DNA from: Chionis minor
Lineage: Eukaryota > Chordata > Aves > Charadriiformes > Chionididae
Length of the DNA: 64,000 bases
Assembly (NCBI GenBank): GCA_013398295.1
Contig: VZSF01001900.1
Coordinates: 124,001-188,000, forward strand
Direction: 5' to 3'
The translations under genes were made by a program, and so were the position numbers. Under the pieces are notes generated by a model. It did no database searches. It had not been told where the DNA came from and saw nothing but the letters and a program-made list of their open reading frames with translations. Shown here piece after piece: positions 22,336-35,879 of the stretch (positions are counted from its first letter, which is position 1; each line of letters starts with the position of its first letter).

Positions 22336-23780
22336 GGTGGTAGTTGCCGTTATGCCTACATCCTTTGGCATACTTCTGTCACAGCCAAAAAGTACATTTC
22401 ATGAGGCAGCTGGAGATAACACTTTGCGAACGATGAAAGGTGCTCCGAGTCTTTGATTTGGCCACAGCTAAGTGGCACCATCTTTACTAATCCACACCTC
22501 AGCATATTTCAGCAACACGTACAAGCACCCCACGGTATCATAAGGATCAGCTGCTCCATCTGCAGCTATGTCCAAAGCATCCATCCCAGACACATCCGTA
22601 TCTGCTTGTACTCTGCGGGGCCTATGAGTCTGAAATTTAAGCTAGATGATAAAACAGGTAACAGGTCATATTTACAACCCAGATGAGAGCACCATGAGAG
22701 CTGCATGAAAATCTGCAGCAAATACCACTGCTTTGCTGTACCTTTTCTAGATACTTTCTATTTAAAAAAAATTCTTAAGGCCCTATTCACAACCAACTTC
22801 TATCTTAAGGACAAGAACAACGTCAGGAAAACTCTGACACCTGGATACAATGGAGGGCTTAAGCAGATGATCAAATTACCAGTACCTAAATTGTCTCAGA
22901 TGTACTTTAATGGCTGTCCACGTGTGAGCACTGAGCCAAAAATAGCTGAACTCTAATGTGATTTTGCATCCCTCTCTTTCAATGCAGTATAAACTATGTG
23001 GAATTACCTGGTACTTGTCATGGACTAGAGTTCTTTACAGGGGTGGTTGCCACAGCTCAGCTAGGGCACAGCAACTTGCCAAGTTATAGTAAGCGGGTTT
23101 TGTTCCCGAGCTCTTCTGGTGCCTCAATTATGCTTCCACAAAAATAGGTGAGTTCTTACAGTAAGCTTCCTAACTTGACGTAAAATCCCAGCAGATGCAA
23201 CATTTACTGGCTTTTTTCTTTCTCCTGCTACTGTTGGTAGCTAGGGTAAGAGGTTAAAACGCAAGCAGCTTTGTCAAAGAGAAAATAAAATACTTGTGTC
23301 CCTGCTATTTTTTATCTCAAGTTCCATATTTCATGTAAAATCCCATTTTTTTTCTAATGTGATCTCACCTCAATGCACACCTTCAACTGCAACTCGATAA
23401 TATAGACAATGATGTGACTTCAACCGCTTTTATAAATAACAGCAGACACTCCATTGCAAAATTATCAGCTGTACATTTTACAACTGTAATAATGGAGGAC
23501 AGTGCCTCTGCGTCAGCTGTCTCACTCCTAAAACCTACAATAAAACCTCCAGCTAATAAGAAATCCTGCTCTCTCCCATTTGAAAGCATGACCACAACTT
23601 GCAGTTTCATTCACTTTAATTATTGATAAAAAAGCTCTTCATAATAGAGTTTTGCCAATAATTCGAAAATTCAGCACAAAAAAGTCTCATCTTCTCTAAT
23701 ATATCAAAGACGGTCAACAATAGTCATGGACGGGCGCAAACAATTCATTGAAAGTCCAGCGTAAAATTCTAGATACAACT

Positions 23781-23896
23781 GGTTATTTGAACACCAACAG
23801 CTTTAAAGTATTGTGTTCGAATCAACCGTTATATGCTGCATACTGGTACATAATGGAAACGCCCATGGTTATTTGAACACCAGCAGTTTTTAAATA
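23781..23896. repeat. Direct repeat pair, 30 bases, 86 apart
   Basis: The unit ggttatttgaacaccaacag at 23781 recurs as ggttatttgaacaccagcag at 23867, each followed by a similar ttta(a)a stretch. The sequence between them is not repeated. Confidence 0.7.
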
Positions 23897-24223
23897 CCAT
23901 GTGGAAAGCCAGTATTATCCCATATATAGTGGTATACAATTCAGTTAAGTTGCAAGTGAACACTGGTAATAACAGTGGTCTTCAAAGCTCCGTAGCGCTG
24001 ATAACAACCAGATGTAAAAAAATAATGACTCCCAAAAACAACAGGACACAGGAGGAAATAAACTCACAATGGCTGAAGTTCACATAATCACAACCCTTTT
24101 CAGATAAAGAAAAAACTAAACCACAAAACAAGCAAAGGCAAGAAGTTTTTATTAGGGCTGAGAGAGTTCCCTGTCTGGTGCAACAAGCTTAGGAAGTAAA
24201 AACAACCCAAAAGACAGCTGTAC

Positions 24224-24357
24224 CTTGGTGCTGTTACCAAACCACCAGAAGTAGGTGAGTGTGCCTGCCTGGTTGGGCCAAACTACAGCAGTAATGTTGA
24301 CATCTTTATTTCTGATAGCAACAAAGGGGACACTCAGATGGACGTGCTCCACTGGAC
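24224..24357 (-). CDS. SORCS3: SORCS3 exon, second PKD-type domain part 1
   Basis: The exon has 134 bases and encodes the last two bases of Cys278 and residues 279-322. PVEHVHLSVPFVAIRN opens the second PKD-like sandwich. TYFWWFGNSTK stands at the position where a PKD domain has its W-D-F-G motif, with Trp and Phe kept but no Asp. Sequons are NIT at 298 and NST at 319. The acceptor is CCACAG and the donor AAG then GTACAG. In the SorCS family this domain belongs to the rigid stalk of the dimeric ectodomain. Confidence 0.95.
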
Positions 24358-27313
24358 CTGTGGGAAGAGAGAGTTCATTATTAGAGGCTTTGAGTTAAAT
24401 CCTCCGCACAGTTGTGCACAGCAAGGATCTTTCCTTTAAATAAATCAAATGTCTTATGTCAGCAGTGAGACTCTATTATAGCAATACAGGAGAATTTCAG
24501 CAGTCAATAAGAACAGAAAAAGATAGCAGATTAATAAACATAGTATTATACACCTTTTTTTTCCCCCCTCACTCTTAATTTTAGGGCAGCCAGAAATACA
24601 CATTTTGCACAGTGCTAGTTCCAGCCAGGATCAGTACTGTGTTTAGAAGAATTTTTTAGATGCAGTTTGAGGGAAAGCAATGAACTGGCTTTGCAGTGGA
24701 TAGGGCAAGCTGCTATTGAAAGCTTTGAGGGATAGGAGAGAAAGGAGGTGTTTTCTTGAAAATATATCCACTGAGCTACTAAGATTTGTGGGGAAATCAT
24801 TTTAGCCAAGATGGTTTAAATCTGATTATATATGAGGTATTTATGACTTGACTAAATACACTTTGATTGTTTTTTAGAAGGTCTCCAACAGAAAGACTTA
24901 TGATTTTGGAAATCCTTGGTATCTTTTTGACTCTAAAGTCTTTGGGGAGTCAGTTACCACTAGTGAAAAGTCAGGAACTACTTGAAAGGTGTGTGCATTG
25001 GGACATCAAAGCACTTAACTGTCAGAAGAACTTGTTTCTGAAAGACTTAATGAATAACAAAATATCAATGCAAAGTTTTGTCTAATAAATGCAAATGTCC
25101 AGGAGGAGTTCAGTGTGTAAAGTCCAGAATCAAGAAACCAGTTCCTCTTTAGAAAAAACATGTGTAAAAAATACTGAGGTTTTGTTTGCTTTTGTTTACG
25201 GTTTTTACCAACTCCATTGTTTTCCTTATTAATTTTTTGTTTTTGCCGGTACTGTATTTCAGCTGATAATGGCTGCACATCACACAGTATTACTAAGTCT
25301 TTCTGGATGGTACCTGCTAAAACACAGCAAACTGATAGACTATTACTGTGAGAAGGAAAGGATGAAATAAGAACAAAGTGAGATTTTATTTTTCTAAGAC
25401 CATTCTGGGAAGCAGGAAATTTGCTGATTTTAAGTGAGATGATCTTCTTGTGTTACCTCTCAGCTCTTCAAGCATGAAATGGGGACATTAATCACTTCTC
25501 CACCTACTTGGATTACTAGGATTTTGGAGAACAAGAGCTGTTCTTTTACCACTGGAACATACAACTCTGAGCACAATAGGCCACTATTCTTGCTTTTGGC
25601 TCCTTAAAACTTGTTCTTTCTCCCCCCTCCCCCTTTCCCAAGTGGTCTCTATCAGCAAGTCCCTCATGAACTCTGCCCATAGCAAGTACTCTGGATTCCC
25701 AAGAAGAGCAGGTTCCCACAAATATTTTGTGACAGTGCATGTAAGAGAAAAAACACTAATAACTTCACATCCTTTAAATGAAGAGATGAGCAGGGTGACA
25801 GCAGATTCCAGAAAGGTGAAAAGATGACTGACCCTTGATAAAGCTGCAAGGTAGAAAACTGCTGTTGCTTGAGGCCATGGAGCTTCTTTCTCCTTTTTTT
25901 TCAGCACAGCACCAGACAGATGATACAGTAACGGTGATTCATATAGCAGGAGTTTTTGTCTGTACATTTGAGTTTCAAAGTCAATCCTCCTATATTGACT
26001 AGTACATCCAAATACATTAAAAGTCTAGTAACTGAGGTATCATCTCATTTCAGCATTAGCATGAATGTAAATGCTTGCAAAATATTTCCCTAGAGATCAT
26101 GATAATGAGCTGGCCACCTAAGAATGCTATAAAAGTCAAAGGAGAGATCTGAGAAGCTGAGGAAGAAGAGGGCAGAGCAGCACAACTGTCTCTCGCTGCA
26201 TTCTGCTCTGAAATCCTCACCATGAAAAAGCAGTTCCTATGAGGAAAAATCAGATAATCCATACAAAGCTGGTTGTTATTACCACGTAACCATCACTTTT
26301 GTCAGCTAATGGCCCAAGGTGAAGGAAAAAACAGTTAATGCTCTAATAACAGGTTGTTAAATGCAGCCATGATTGACTTTGAGGGAATTATGAGCATAAT
26401 AAAAGCTTCAAGGAACATTTATTCCTTCATGCAGGGAGCTTGAAATTAAAAAGAAGAAAAAAGTTCTTGAGTTTTGGAAATTTCTGACTTGCTTCGTTTC
26501 AGTGGGAAAGCTCAAGTAAAAGACAGGCAAGGCTAGAAGACATTCTGACAGGCTAAGGTGTGGCTGTGAGCATCATTAGGGGCAAACCAAGGAGGTACAT
26601 CTGAACACAGATAATGCTCTCTGCCCAGGAGATCTAGCAGTCTGAGAGCAGGACAAAGAACTGGGATCTTCCTGGTCTCATCCTGCACTCCACACCCTCT
26701 GCTCTCTCCTGTGGTTTTCAGAAAGCCAGCTGGGGGCTTTATATTTGAGTTTGCTCATGTGCCAAACAGAGAGAAATTGCATGATCTGCCAAACAGGAGG
26801 GATAAGTCAGGGACGCGTGTCAAACACATGAAATATGAAAAGTAGCACGTTAACCCCTAGTACGTTCACGTCCCAGGAAGTATGGTCAGCATAATGCTTT
26901 TCTTTTATGTAAGAAGCCATGTAAACTCCCAAATCCTGAATAACTGACTCAAAATTTAGTAAATTAATCTAAACCTCTTGGTACTAGAAGTATATTGAAA
27001 ACACATATTTGGACTTTGTTTCATATGCTGTTCGGTCCCTGACCCTTTCAGAAAGCCCAAGAAACATTTTGAAACTTTTCTCTCTGTCTTTGAGGACTGC
27101 AAATATACTTGTGTTAAAAGAAACTTCCCTTCCTCTTCATTCAATAAAGTTTACATAACAAGATAGAAGAGTGCCTAAAAGTCCAAGCCTTTGGAAGAGC
27201 GTGAGCTGCATATGAGGGTGCGTTTGATGTCCTCTTAGGCCCCACTGAAGTTGCAGGAATTTTCAGTGAGGTCAGGTTTTCACCCAATGAATCCAGCAGC
27301 TCGAAGTACTTAC
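24358..27313 (-). other. SORCS3 intron (2956 bp)
   Basis: No exon, RNA gene or named repeat was recognised. The part near 25150-25260 is T-rich. Confidence 0.8.
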
Positions 27314-27500
27314 AGACCACATGCAGGAAGAGGACAGCAGTGTCAGAGCCCAGGCTGTTCTCTGCATATGCCGTCACCTGAAAGATCCCAGCACTCTTAT
27401 ACACATGCCGGATGCCATCCTCAACAGGGCTGAAATTAGCATAGGATACTGCAATGCCATCTCCAAAATCAAGCTGAATGTTTGTCCTTTGGAGATCACC
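27314..27500 (-). CDS. SORCS3: SORCS3 exon, first PKD domain core
   Basis: The exon has 187 bases and encodes residues 216-277 plus the first base of Cys278. It contains LDFGDGIAVSY, the SorCS version of the PKD signature W-D-F-G-D-G, and HVYKSAGIFQVTAYAEN, the typical later PKD strands with H-x-Y and G-x-F-x-V-T. NFS at residue 237 is a sequon. The acceptor is TTGCAG. The donor GTAAGT falls inside the Cys codon, one base after the final Val codon, and the codon is completed by the exon at 24357. Confidence 0.95.
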
Positions 27501-27991
27501 CTGCAACAGAGAAGGTTGGATTAGGAAACTGGGCTGATAAGAGTGATTTATATTACCCTCCATCCCCCTTCTCATTTCATCAACATGGACACAAACTCGT
27601 AACTTTACCAAAAAAGTCTAGCTTTGTTCTGTGAGTCCCCAAAGCGGCCAGACTCAAATGAACACCAGCTAATTATAAACAAGCAATGCTTAGAATAAAT
27701 GAATATTTATGCCTGTAAATAGATGTCATTCCCCCACATTACATTTAGAGATTTTGGGATATCGAAGTGACAAACATGCATATTTCAAGGGGAACATATT
27801 TGAATCATCTAATGCAATGCACAGTTGGGGTTTATGTGTCACTGGAGAGGCCAGGACCTTGCACAGCCTTTCATTGAATGGGTGGTGTCCAACAAGTACC
27901 TCCATCACAGGCAATGAAATGAGAGGCACTACACTGATGCTACACTAGATGCTAACTGGAGAGCAATTCCCACATCCACATGGGAGTGATG

Positions 27992-28019
27992 CCACACTCT
28001 GGTGCACCACACTCTGGTG
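27992..28019. repeat. Two-copy 15-bp tandem repeat
   Basis: The unit ccacactctggtg occurs at 27992 and again at 28007, separated by two bases. Confidence 0.75.
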
Positions 28020-28160
28020 ATGGGACAATGGTTGAAGTGGCTCTCCAATGCGTTCCAAAGAAACAGAGCCTAGTCACTAAGATGCTGTAAGTCTAAGCTA
28101 GTTTTCCAGGCTTCCTGTGTAGTCAATGGAAGAGAGAGAAAGACAGCAAGACACCAACAG

Positions 28161-28220
28161 ATCCCATCCTAAGATAGCCGAGACAGGTGAACATCCCATC
28201 CTAAGATAACTGACAGGTGA
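28161..28220. repeat. Two-copy 32-bp tandem duplication
   Basis: atcccatcctaagata followed by a gacaggtga motif occurs at 28161 and again at 28193. The second copy is four bases shorter. It is recent enough to be almost unchanged. Confidence 0.85.
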
Positions 28221-31200
28221 CACGAATCATCTTCTGCAAATATCCAACTCTGTACCCTGATGATAGACAGTCTAAATGACCAGTTTCAGATAGACATGCA
28301 ACTTCAGGGTGGCTGAATTTATACAGGTTGAGTCCCATTCTGAGGACTGACAGCTTTTGTCTAATGTCAGTCAACAGAGAGATAGGGCCTGGATACACAG
28401 GAGAATGAAGTAGATGATGAGAAAATCCCTTCTAGGATTACTGTCAATGACAGCTATTAAATGAAGGAGGGACCAACAGACAAGAGATTCCAGCACTGCA
28501 GGTATTGTCTAGAGGCAGGTGCTGCACTGTTTTAATTTAAATCACGCTTTAAACCACTGTAGTTGAACTGTAGAAGTGTCTGTTATTTCAGTTTCTTGGA
28601 GCCTTACTTTATACTTGTCCCCAGCTGACTAAAAGTAACATAAAACAAGGCTAACTCAAATGGAGCTAAAGCCCACTGCAGTGATTTCACTAAACTGAAA
28701 TAAAACTACACCTCAGATTAAATCTCTATAGCTCTGCATATATATAAGATGTGTTGGCCCGAATCATTTCCTTTCATGAAAGGTCTCCACTGTATTCACT
28801 ATGGGTGAAGAAGATACCATTACCTTTTGGAGACACTCCTAGTCCAAAACTGAAACCAATCCTCAGATATATTCAGGATAAGAGTGAAAAAAAAAAAAAT
28901 TCAAAAAATCCTTGCTCCTAAATCTAACTGGTTTGGTCTCGGGGTTTGTTGTTTTGGGTTGGTTTTTTTTTTTTATATAGGAAATTCAGAAATATTTCCT
29001 CACCATCTCATAAACCCCATTATAGCTGTAAATGCACAGGGTCAGGACCAAAGCTAATGGGCAATTCCAGCACATAGTGATCTAAGGGAAGGAAGCAACC
29101 ATGTAATTCACAGCCAGTTCTGATGTGCCTCCAATCCCTTCACGGCCAGCTCAAATCCTGCAGGGTCCTACATCCACTGGACTCACTGACAAAGACCACT
29201 GAACTCACAGATTTCACCAAAGCCTCCGGGCCAGGTATTGCACAAAACAAACCATGACTTCCTTAGCAAAACTGTGCAGATCAGACAAAGGAATAAGATT
29301 GCTTGGGACAACCACACCTGTGACAGTCCCTAGAAGTTTTAGAGCTGACATCTCCAGTTTTCCTCTGAGCAGTAGTTTTCAAGTTTACCTGGATGCAGCA
29401 AAACACATGCCTTGCAGCCAAAATGCTGACTATCAACCTTACATCCGAAAGTGATTTTTCCTATGGACGAAATACATTCATACAAAACACAGATCCATTT
29501 TGGATCATGACTTCTTATCATCTCAGGGCAGTGAGGCTAACGGCAGAATATTGGCTGGATGATGGAAAAAGAAGCCCTTAAATCAGGATTAAATAGCTCA
29601 CAGGCTGTTCTAACCCAAAATGACCAGCAACTGAGACCAAAGGTGCACAACAAAGGATCCTGCAGAGACAGAAGTACCCATGAAAGGCAAGGAACCCCAG
29701 TTCTTGCCTCCCACTGACTCCAAACACATGGGAGTTGCTGTCTGGCTGGCGGTTGCCATCAGCCTGTTGAAGTGGCAGTCACGGTACTGACCCAGGCAGG
29801 ATGCTGTGTTCTGCCACTGGTCCCAGTCCTGAAAGTGCACCTGATCTTGTTCTTTGGATGGAAACCTAGGAGCACAGACAAGAAGCCAGACTATACTGAA
29901 GCAGGTCCCCTATGTAGATAATCAGGACCACAGCATGCCCCACAGGCTTTATCTTCTTCAGAGGCTATGCCTGCATTAACAAATCAGGGTGTAGGAAGGG
30001 TATTTTTCAGACGTGAATTTGCCTTGAGTGTATACTTTGGAGTCTTCAGGTACACACAGAGTTATTACACGTAGTTCTTGAAATATGGGTATTTAGTTAC
30101 ATATGTTAGATCTCTCTCCTTCCTTGCTCCATCGTTCCTGTTCCACAGGAGCCAGGGGAGTTTTGTCTATTGACTTGATCAGGGCACAATTTTCACCTCT
30201 GTCCTGCTAGGATATTAAAAATATGGTATAAAACAAAAAGAAAACATAAGAGGACTCGAGTGGTAGCGATACTAAAACCTATCTATAACATTGAGCAGCC
30301 AATAACATCCCTTTGACAGAGAGTTTTTTAAGTCACTCTAAAAAATTCTCTAGCAAGGATAAAATTACACTCTTGGGATATTCAGTTATTTGATAGAAAA
30401 GCTCCCACAGCTTGTTAAACCTTTCAAACCCACTTCTCAAGGGAATGTACTAAAGACCACAAGTTCATCTCATATGAAAGACACTGAATAGAGGATAAAA
30501 ATTTGATCTGGGATGGATTCATCACTGGTGACCTCAGTCTGAAATCTCTTGCACCCACCATAGCAGCTCCTCTCTCACGCCTTACAATTCTCTTTTCTAT
30601 TTTCTCCTTGCTTCTCCAATATGATTCTATCTGAAATGAGAAGATTTGAAGTGGAGAAGCAGGAGCAAATTTTTCAAGACTAAACAGTAGCAGATAATCT
30701 TTCTACCCAATTATGAGAGTTGGGTCTTCAATGCAAAGCCTGCCCATCACACTAATCATATTTTCTTTCTCCTTTTCATACCTCTGTACCCAGTATATGA
30801 AATACTAAAACAAGCCTGCTAGCCCCACACATGATGTCAGATATTCTGGAGTTTATAAATATAAATTAAAATAGAAATGAAGTGGAGGCATTTCAAATGG
30901 AAAAAAATCACTGTTCTCCATACATATTCAAAAGGCACATTTTACTGCTTTAAGCCCCGTAAACTACCCAAAGGGAATGAGCCAAGGGCTGTCACAAAGA
31001 TTGGAGCTCTGCATACTGAAATCAGTGAGCAGCCAAAGGGCAGCAGAATGGGTGGAGTATTGCGATGGAACAGCTCTGCAAAGTCATCTCCCCATCAAGA
31101 CTAGCCTGGGAAAGTTTTCCCACCTGGAAGCCACAGTAGCAAAGTGACAAAAGAGACAGAACAGTGTTTGGAATTTTGGTCTCAAGTTGTTTGCCTAAAA

Positions 31201-31620
31201 ATATGATATGGATGCAGCTATTTCTTTCTGTAAACACAGTTTAGCAGTCTTCTAACAGATGTGCAGAGCTCCAGTACTTGCTCAGGTTTGTTCTTTGAAT
31301 AGTCACTGCTTGCCTTCTCAGCTCTCTTGCAATTACAACCCTGCTACAAAGCCTTGCCATCACCTTGTAATTACTGAAAGAGAGAAGCTGTGAGATGGCA
31401 TAAACAGACAACAAGGCAACAGAACAGTTCAGCAACTGGAGCTGCCACAAACAACCATTTAGGCCTGAGGGGAGTTTATTTACTTTTCAGAGGAGAGCTG
31501 GGGATGCATAGAAAAGATCAGGTGCAAAAAGACAGTCATAGATTTGGTCAAGAACACAACTCCATACAAGAGCAATTTGTCAGGCTATTATTTCTTTGTG
31601 GTAAAACTCAACCTTGGATT

Positions 31621-31636
31621 GAAAAAAAAAAAAAAA
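31621..31636. repeat. A-run
   Basis: An A homopolymer of about 16 is followed after ggt by a second run of nine. No retrocopy was found beside it. Confidence 0.7.
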
Positions 31637-34258
31637 GGTAAAAAAAAAAGTTTCTTATCTCCTCATCTTCCCTTGAATGTCTACACAGTACAAATCACAG
31701 TCCAGCCCCATACTACTAAAAACACAAAATCATCAGTCATTTTGCATTTCTTTGTTCACTACCATTGCCACACACGTATTCTGAATTACCACTGTCAACA
31801 ATACTACTAAAGCTAATTCTGAGAAATTTAGCTTTCAATTAACTATGCTAAAGTCCTCATTTACCATTGGAGAGCACAGAGGTTAGTCACATCAATATAG
31901 TGAGAGTGTGTACTAGAAGGTAGAAAGGAACTGATGACTAATCACAAAGTTGCTGATCAGAGTTAGTCTGAAACGGTAGGAAGGCTGCATGGAGACCACA
32001 CAGATGCATCCATAGGAGGGCTTGTCGGGCTGCCGTTGGTCTCAGAAAGCGAGAGTAGACATAGGTGCAAAACAACCCATCAGGAATCAGACTGACCAAA
32101 GAAGGTGGAGGAAGGCAGGAATGAATCTGTATGATAGCAAAGTATGTAATAATTAAGACTTCTACAGAAATCATTTCTTCCAACTAACAAGGAATACTTG
32201 AATGACAATTCATTTGTCTCAGGTTCACACTGAAAGACTGGAATGATTTTGCCCAAAATCTCAGTGTTCTTTATTTTTTACCTCTTAAAATATCTATTCT
32301 TTTAAGAAACAAACTCAAGACACAACTCTCTGTGGAATAAGCTGTTCACCCACAAAGACAAAAAAATCCTTGAAAATCCTCTTCCCTTAGAAAAAAAAAA
32401 TTGGTTCAATGAAATGTTTTTCTAACTATCCTTATTTTTCAACAAAGGACATAGAGTGAACACCCTCACACATTTATTCAGCTGCCTCTTCAATCTCTAA
32501 AGCCTTGTAAAGACTCCACTCTGCAGCTACCTTGACTGCTGCCTTATTCCCCATCTGTTTATCATTCTTTGTACGCAGCAGTTCCGCTTGAGTTCCTTAA
32601 TAAATTACTACTAGATTCCTAATTTTTAGATTATGTCTGTTCTTTTCTGAACTCCCACTCACAGTGTCTATACAAATTGTCTTACCATGTCAAGTCTGCA
32701 GAATATAAAAGAATCACAGGTAGACAAGAAATCCCTTTTGTACAAAAGCAGAGCATGCATGAACCTCTGAGGAAGTATGTAAAAAGGCCCTGTCAGAGTA
32801 GTGTGGTCCCAATGAAACATTTAGGTACTATATAAGAATTTAAATTAATAGAAGTGTGTGTGTTTAAAAAATACTAATAAGGTATCATGGGGAAAAAAAA
32901 CTTCTCCATGGCAGTATGCTCAGATTTACAACACCTTCTCATATTCTTGAAGGTCTTAGATCCAATGGGGGCTACTCTGGGGACTGGGAGGGGAAGGGAC
33001 ACTAGATTTGCACTGTTTCTAATATGATTTCCCTAGAGATCTAACGTTGCTTGTTGTCAGAGGCAAGATACTTATCAGACAGGCATCTAGTCTGTCCTGG
33101 TGTTATTATTCATATGTTTGTGACCATGACACATGTCTGGCTCCCAGCAGTCTCCAGGTTCTGTCCCAAAATGAAGTATACAGGACAGAGTAAATGACAA
33201 AATGTACTTGTGGTTCTCCAACACCCCCTCATTCCCTTGCTGGCCCTCCTGAGACACCCAGAGACGTTAGAAGTGAGGCTGTGAGTTGACCCTTCTGTTT
33301 AACCAGAAAATAGATGTAACACAAACATTGTGAGAAAAATCACTGTTTGACCTCCGATGACACATTCCATGGGCAGTCAAAAGCCAGCAGGGGAATACAG
33401 CAGCTGCAAACACAGCAGGGCTTTTTGTGATGAAGTCACATATATCTCCACACACCAAATCAATTCACAGACCAGAAGAGGCATAAAATCATTTGAAAAC
33501 CTCTCCTGTCAGCCTGAATACATACCAAGTGCCTTCCTTAGCTATCCAACCCTTCACTGAGCCACAAGCCTTGGTGAGACAGGCTGCACCATACATGTCT
33601 GCCAAACAGAAGCGTACCTGACTCAGAGAGATCTCCAGAAGTGCCTCAGTATTTTGATGCTTCAGGCACCAGCATGGCCTGGTCTCATGCTACTGTTGGC
33701 TACACAGGGAATGGTACCACATTATAAATAAAATAGATCTGGGCTGGGGAGCTCAGAGGTGATTTGAGGAGGCTCAGTTTCTACTGCAAAACAACGATGT
33801 CCCTTACTGCTCCCCGTGAGTCTGAAGATGTACCCCACTGTTCTTAACCTTTCCAAGCAAACCTTCAGCTAAAGCTTTTCATTCCAGAAACAGAATTAGC
33901 AAAGAGACACCATTTCTGCCTCACAAACTCCATAAACTGCAGTTCACTGGAGACAGCAAGATGCTAGTGGGGAAATACATTTTTGATCAGATCTATCTTT
34001 CTTCAGCATTGGCTTCATCATCACTGGTAGACAAGATAACCAGCCAAAAACTCCTTTGGCTTGGCCCGATACGATTGGTTGGTTTGTATGTTTCACATAT
34101 AGCCCTCTTTCATGAATTTTCCTAAATCTCAGGATTGTTCATCATTTCATGACCCCACTTGATCAATAATTTCCCCTCAACAGCCTGACAAATGAAGAAA
34201 AAGAGTGACAGTCCAGCCCGGTCACACAGTGAAAGATTTGCTGAGCCCAGTAACAAAC

Positions 34259-34430
34259 CTCTTCCATAAGGATGATGAAGGTGGCATTGTGTCCCTGCTC
34301 CGTGACCAACTTTCCATCAGTAGTGAGGATGTGCAGTCCCCTAGGTGCTTTTCCAGGGCATTTCTCCATCTTGGCCATGTACTTCTCTCTCAAGCCATCT
34401 GTGCAGTTGTTAGACACAATCCTTCGGTAC
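34259..34430 (-). CDS. SORCS3: SORCS3 exon, end of 10CC and start of first PKD domain
   Basis: The exon has 172 bases and encodes the last base of Gly158 and residues 159-215. Cys167 and Cys182 complete a set of exactly ten cysteines (62, 79, 96, 111, 113, 120, 132, 147, 167, 182). From about residue 186 (KAPRGLHILTTDGKLVTEQG) the first PKD-type beta-sandwich begins. Sequons are NCT at 166 and NAT at 206. The acceptor is CCCCAG. The donor, GAG then GTTTGT, is weak. If it is skipped the frame stays open for 31 codons and stops at 34163-34165. Confidence 0.95.
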
Positions 34431-35879
34431 CTGGGGAGCAGTAACAAAAGAAGATTGGGCTCAGGCAGTGGGCAGAAAAGTTTATTTGTTTTGTTTTTGT
34501 TTTGTTTCTCTATATTAATGCATGTGTTTTTTCAAAGGCTAACTGTCTGCATGATTCCCTCGCTGAAAGGAAGAATCAAAGAAATCTAATGCTTTATTAA
34601 ATTGGAGAAAGCCAAACAAACCACAATCCAACCTTCTCCAGAGATTCTCAGCAGCATCAGTGAGAACAGACACACATTATGGAGGTGAATTATTCTGCAC
34701 TGCTAAAAGGCAGAGAACTCCCCCAACTCCCAATGCCTGCAGGATTGCACCCTGCATCCCAGTTTTTAATCATGCTTTTTACTACATTTGTCTGCCTCTA
34801 CTCTGCTAGAAGACACTTGGAATGATCTGGCAAGAGCTTTGTCCAATCCCATTTTAAAATGATTCATGGAATGGGTTTTTCTCTTGTCTCTTCCTGGGAG
34901 ACCATTAGCTAACTAGCAAGATGCTTGGCTATTCCCGGTGTTGTTGAGGGGGATTAACCTTTTCACAGTAAAAACACCAGATTGGTTAAGAAGACACAGA
35001 CTCCAACTATTTTCTTATTGCTCTCTGTCAACAGGGCTACAAGCAGTCATAGCGGCCATGGCTCCTGTCATTACATCCCACACTTATAGCAACCTCTCAG
35101 CTGAAAGGGGGTCTCTGAAGTTAAGTGACTCCAGTCTCCCAGTAGCCTCACTTTGTTCAGCCAACTGCATCAACCATCCACGAGCAACCCTGTCACAACA
35201 ATTGAGCACGCAGGACCCTGCCAAGTCTTCAGAGCCTGCACTGCCTGAGAAGGAACATCCGGCACCAGCCAGTGCAACCAGAGTTTCAGAGTATCCCCTG
35301 CATGACAGAATAGCATTTGCAAAGCGATACTACCATAACAAACGAACACTTGCCATCTGTTCTGGGTAAAACCAAGAGAAACCAATACATGTAGGTTGTC
35401 TGAAATCTCAAGACATTGTATATACAAAGTGAAAATGGCAGAGGAAAAAAAAAATAGGCTAAAAATTGCTCATTTGAGCCTCTCCAGAAGCTGTTATAAA
35501 TAGGAGCTCTAAGATAGGGAGAGCTTCAGTGAAAATGACATGAAATACCTTGAACCTGTCCTTTTAAATGTTCAGCTGTCTCTCAGATAGACCTTTTTGA
35601 TTCGCGTTTTAATTTTGCTGCAAAGGGGAGCTCCAAGTCTATGCTCCAGGGATCATACATCACTTGATAGCAATACAATATCTACATGTCACTTATGTTA
35701 ATGTGCTTCTCCCTGCCTCTGAGGAATGAGGCAATGTTCCATACAGATGCTGCTGCAAACATTACCTCACGAATAAGACTGGAAAAGAGCCAGGCAGGAT
35801 GCAGAGAAAAAAGAACCATTCAGGTTCTCTTGTCTACTGCAAGGTCACCAAAACCAGAGAGATTGCAAGGTTCACTTAC
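34431..35879 (-). other. SORCS3 intron (1449 bp)
   Basis: It lies between the two exons that finish the 10CC module. An open frame on the plus strand (34938-35369) resembles nothing I know, and I treat it as chance. Confidence 0.8.

Larger units (their letters stand above)
19952..24223 (-). other. SORCS3 intron with assembly gap (4272 bp)
   Basis: It contains a CA-rich stretch (20270-20300), the N gap with flanking copies (21135-21367), an A23 run (22313-22335) and a dispersed direct repeat (23781 and 23867). No exon was recognised. Confidence 0.8.
27501..34258 (-). other. SORCS3 intron (6758 bp)
   Basis: It holds two small tandem duplications (27992-28019 and 28161-28220), A/T homopolymers (28889-28901, 28961-28974, 31621-31636) and otherwise nothing I can name. 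Confidence 0.8.
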
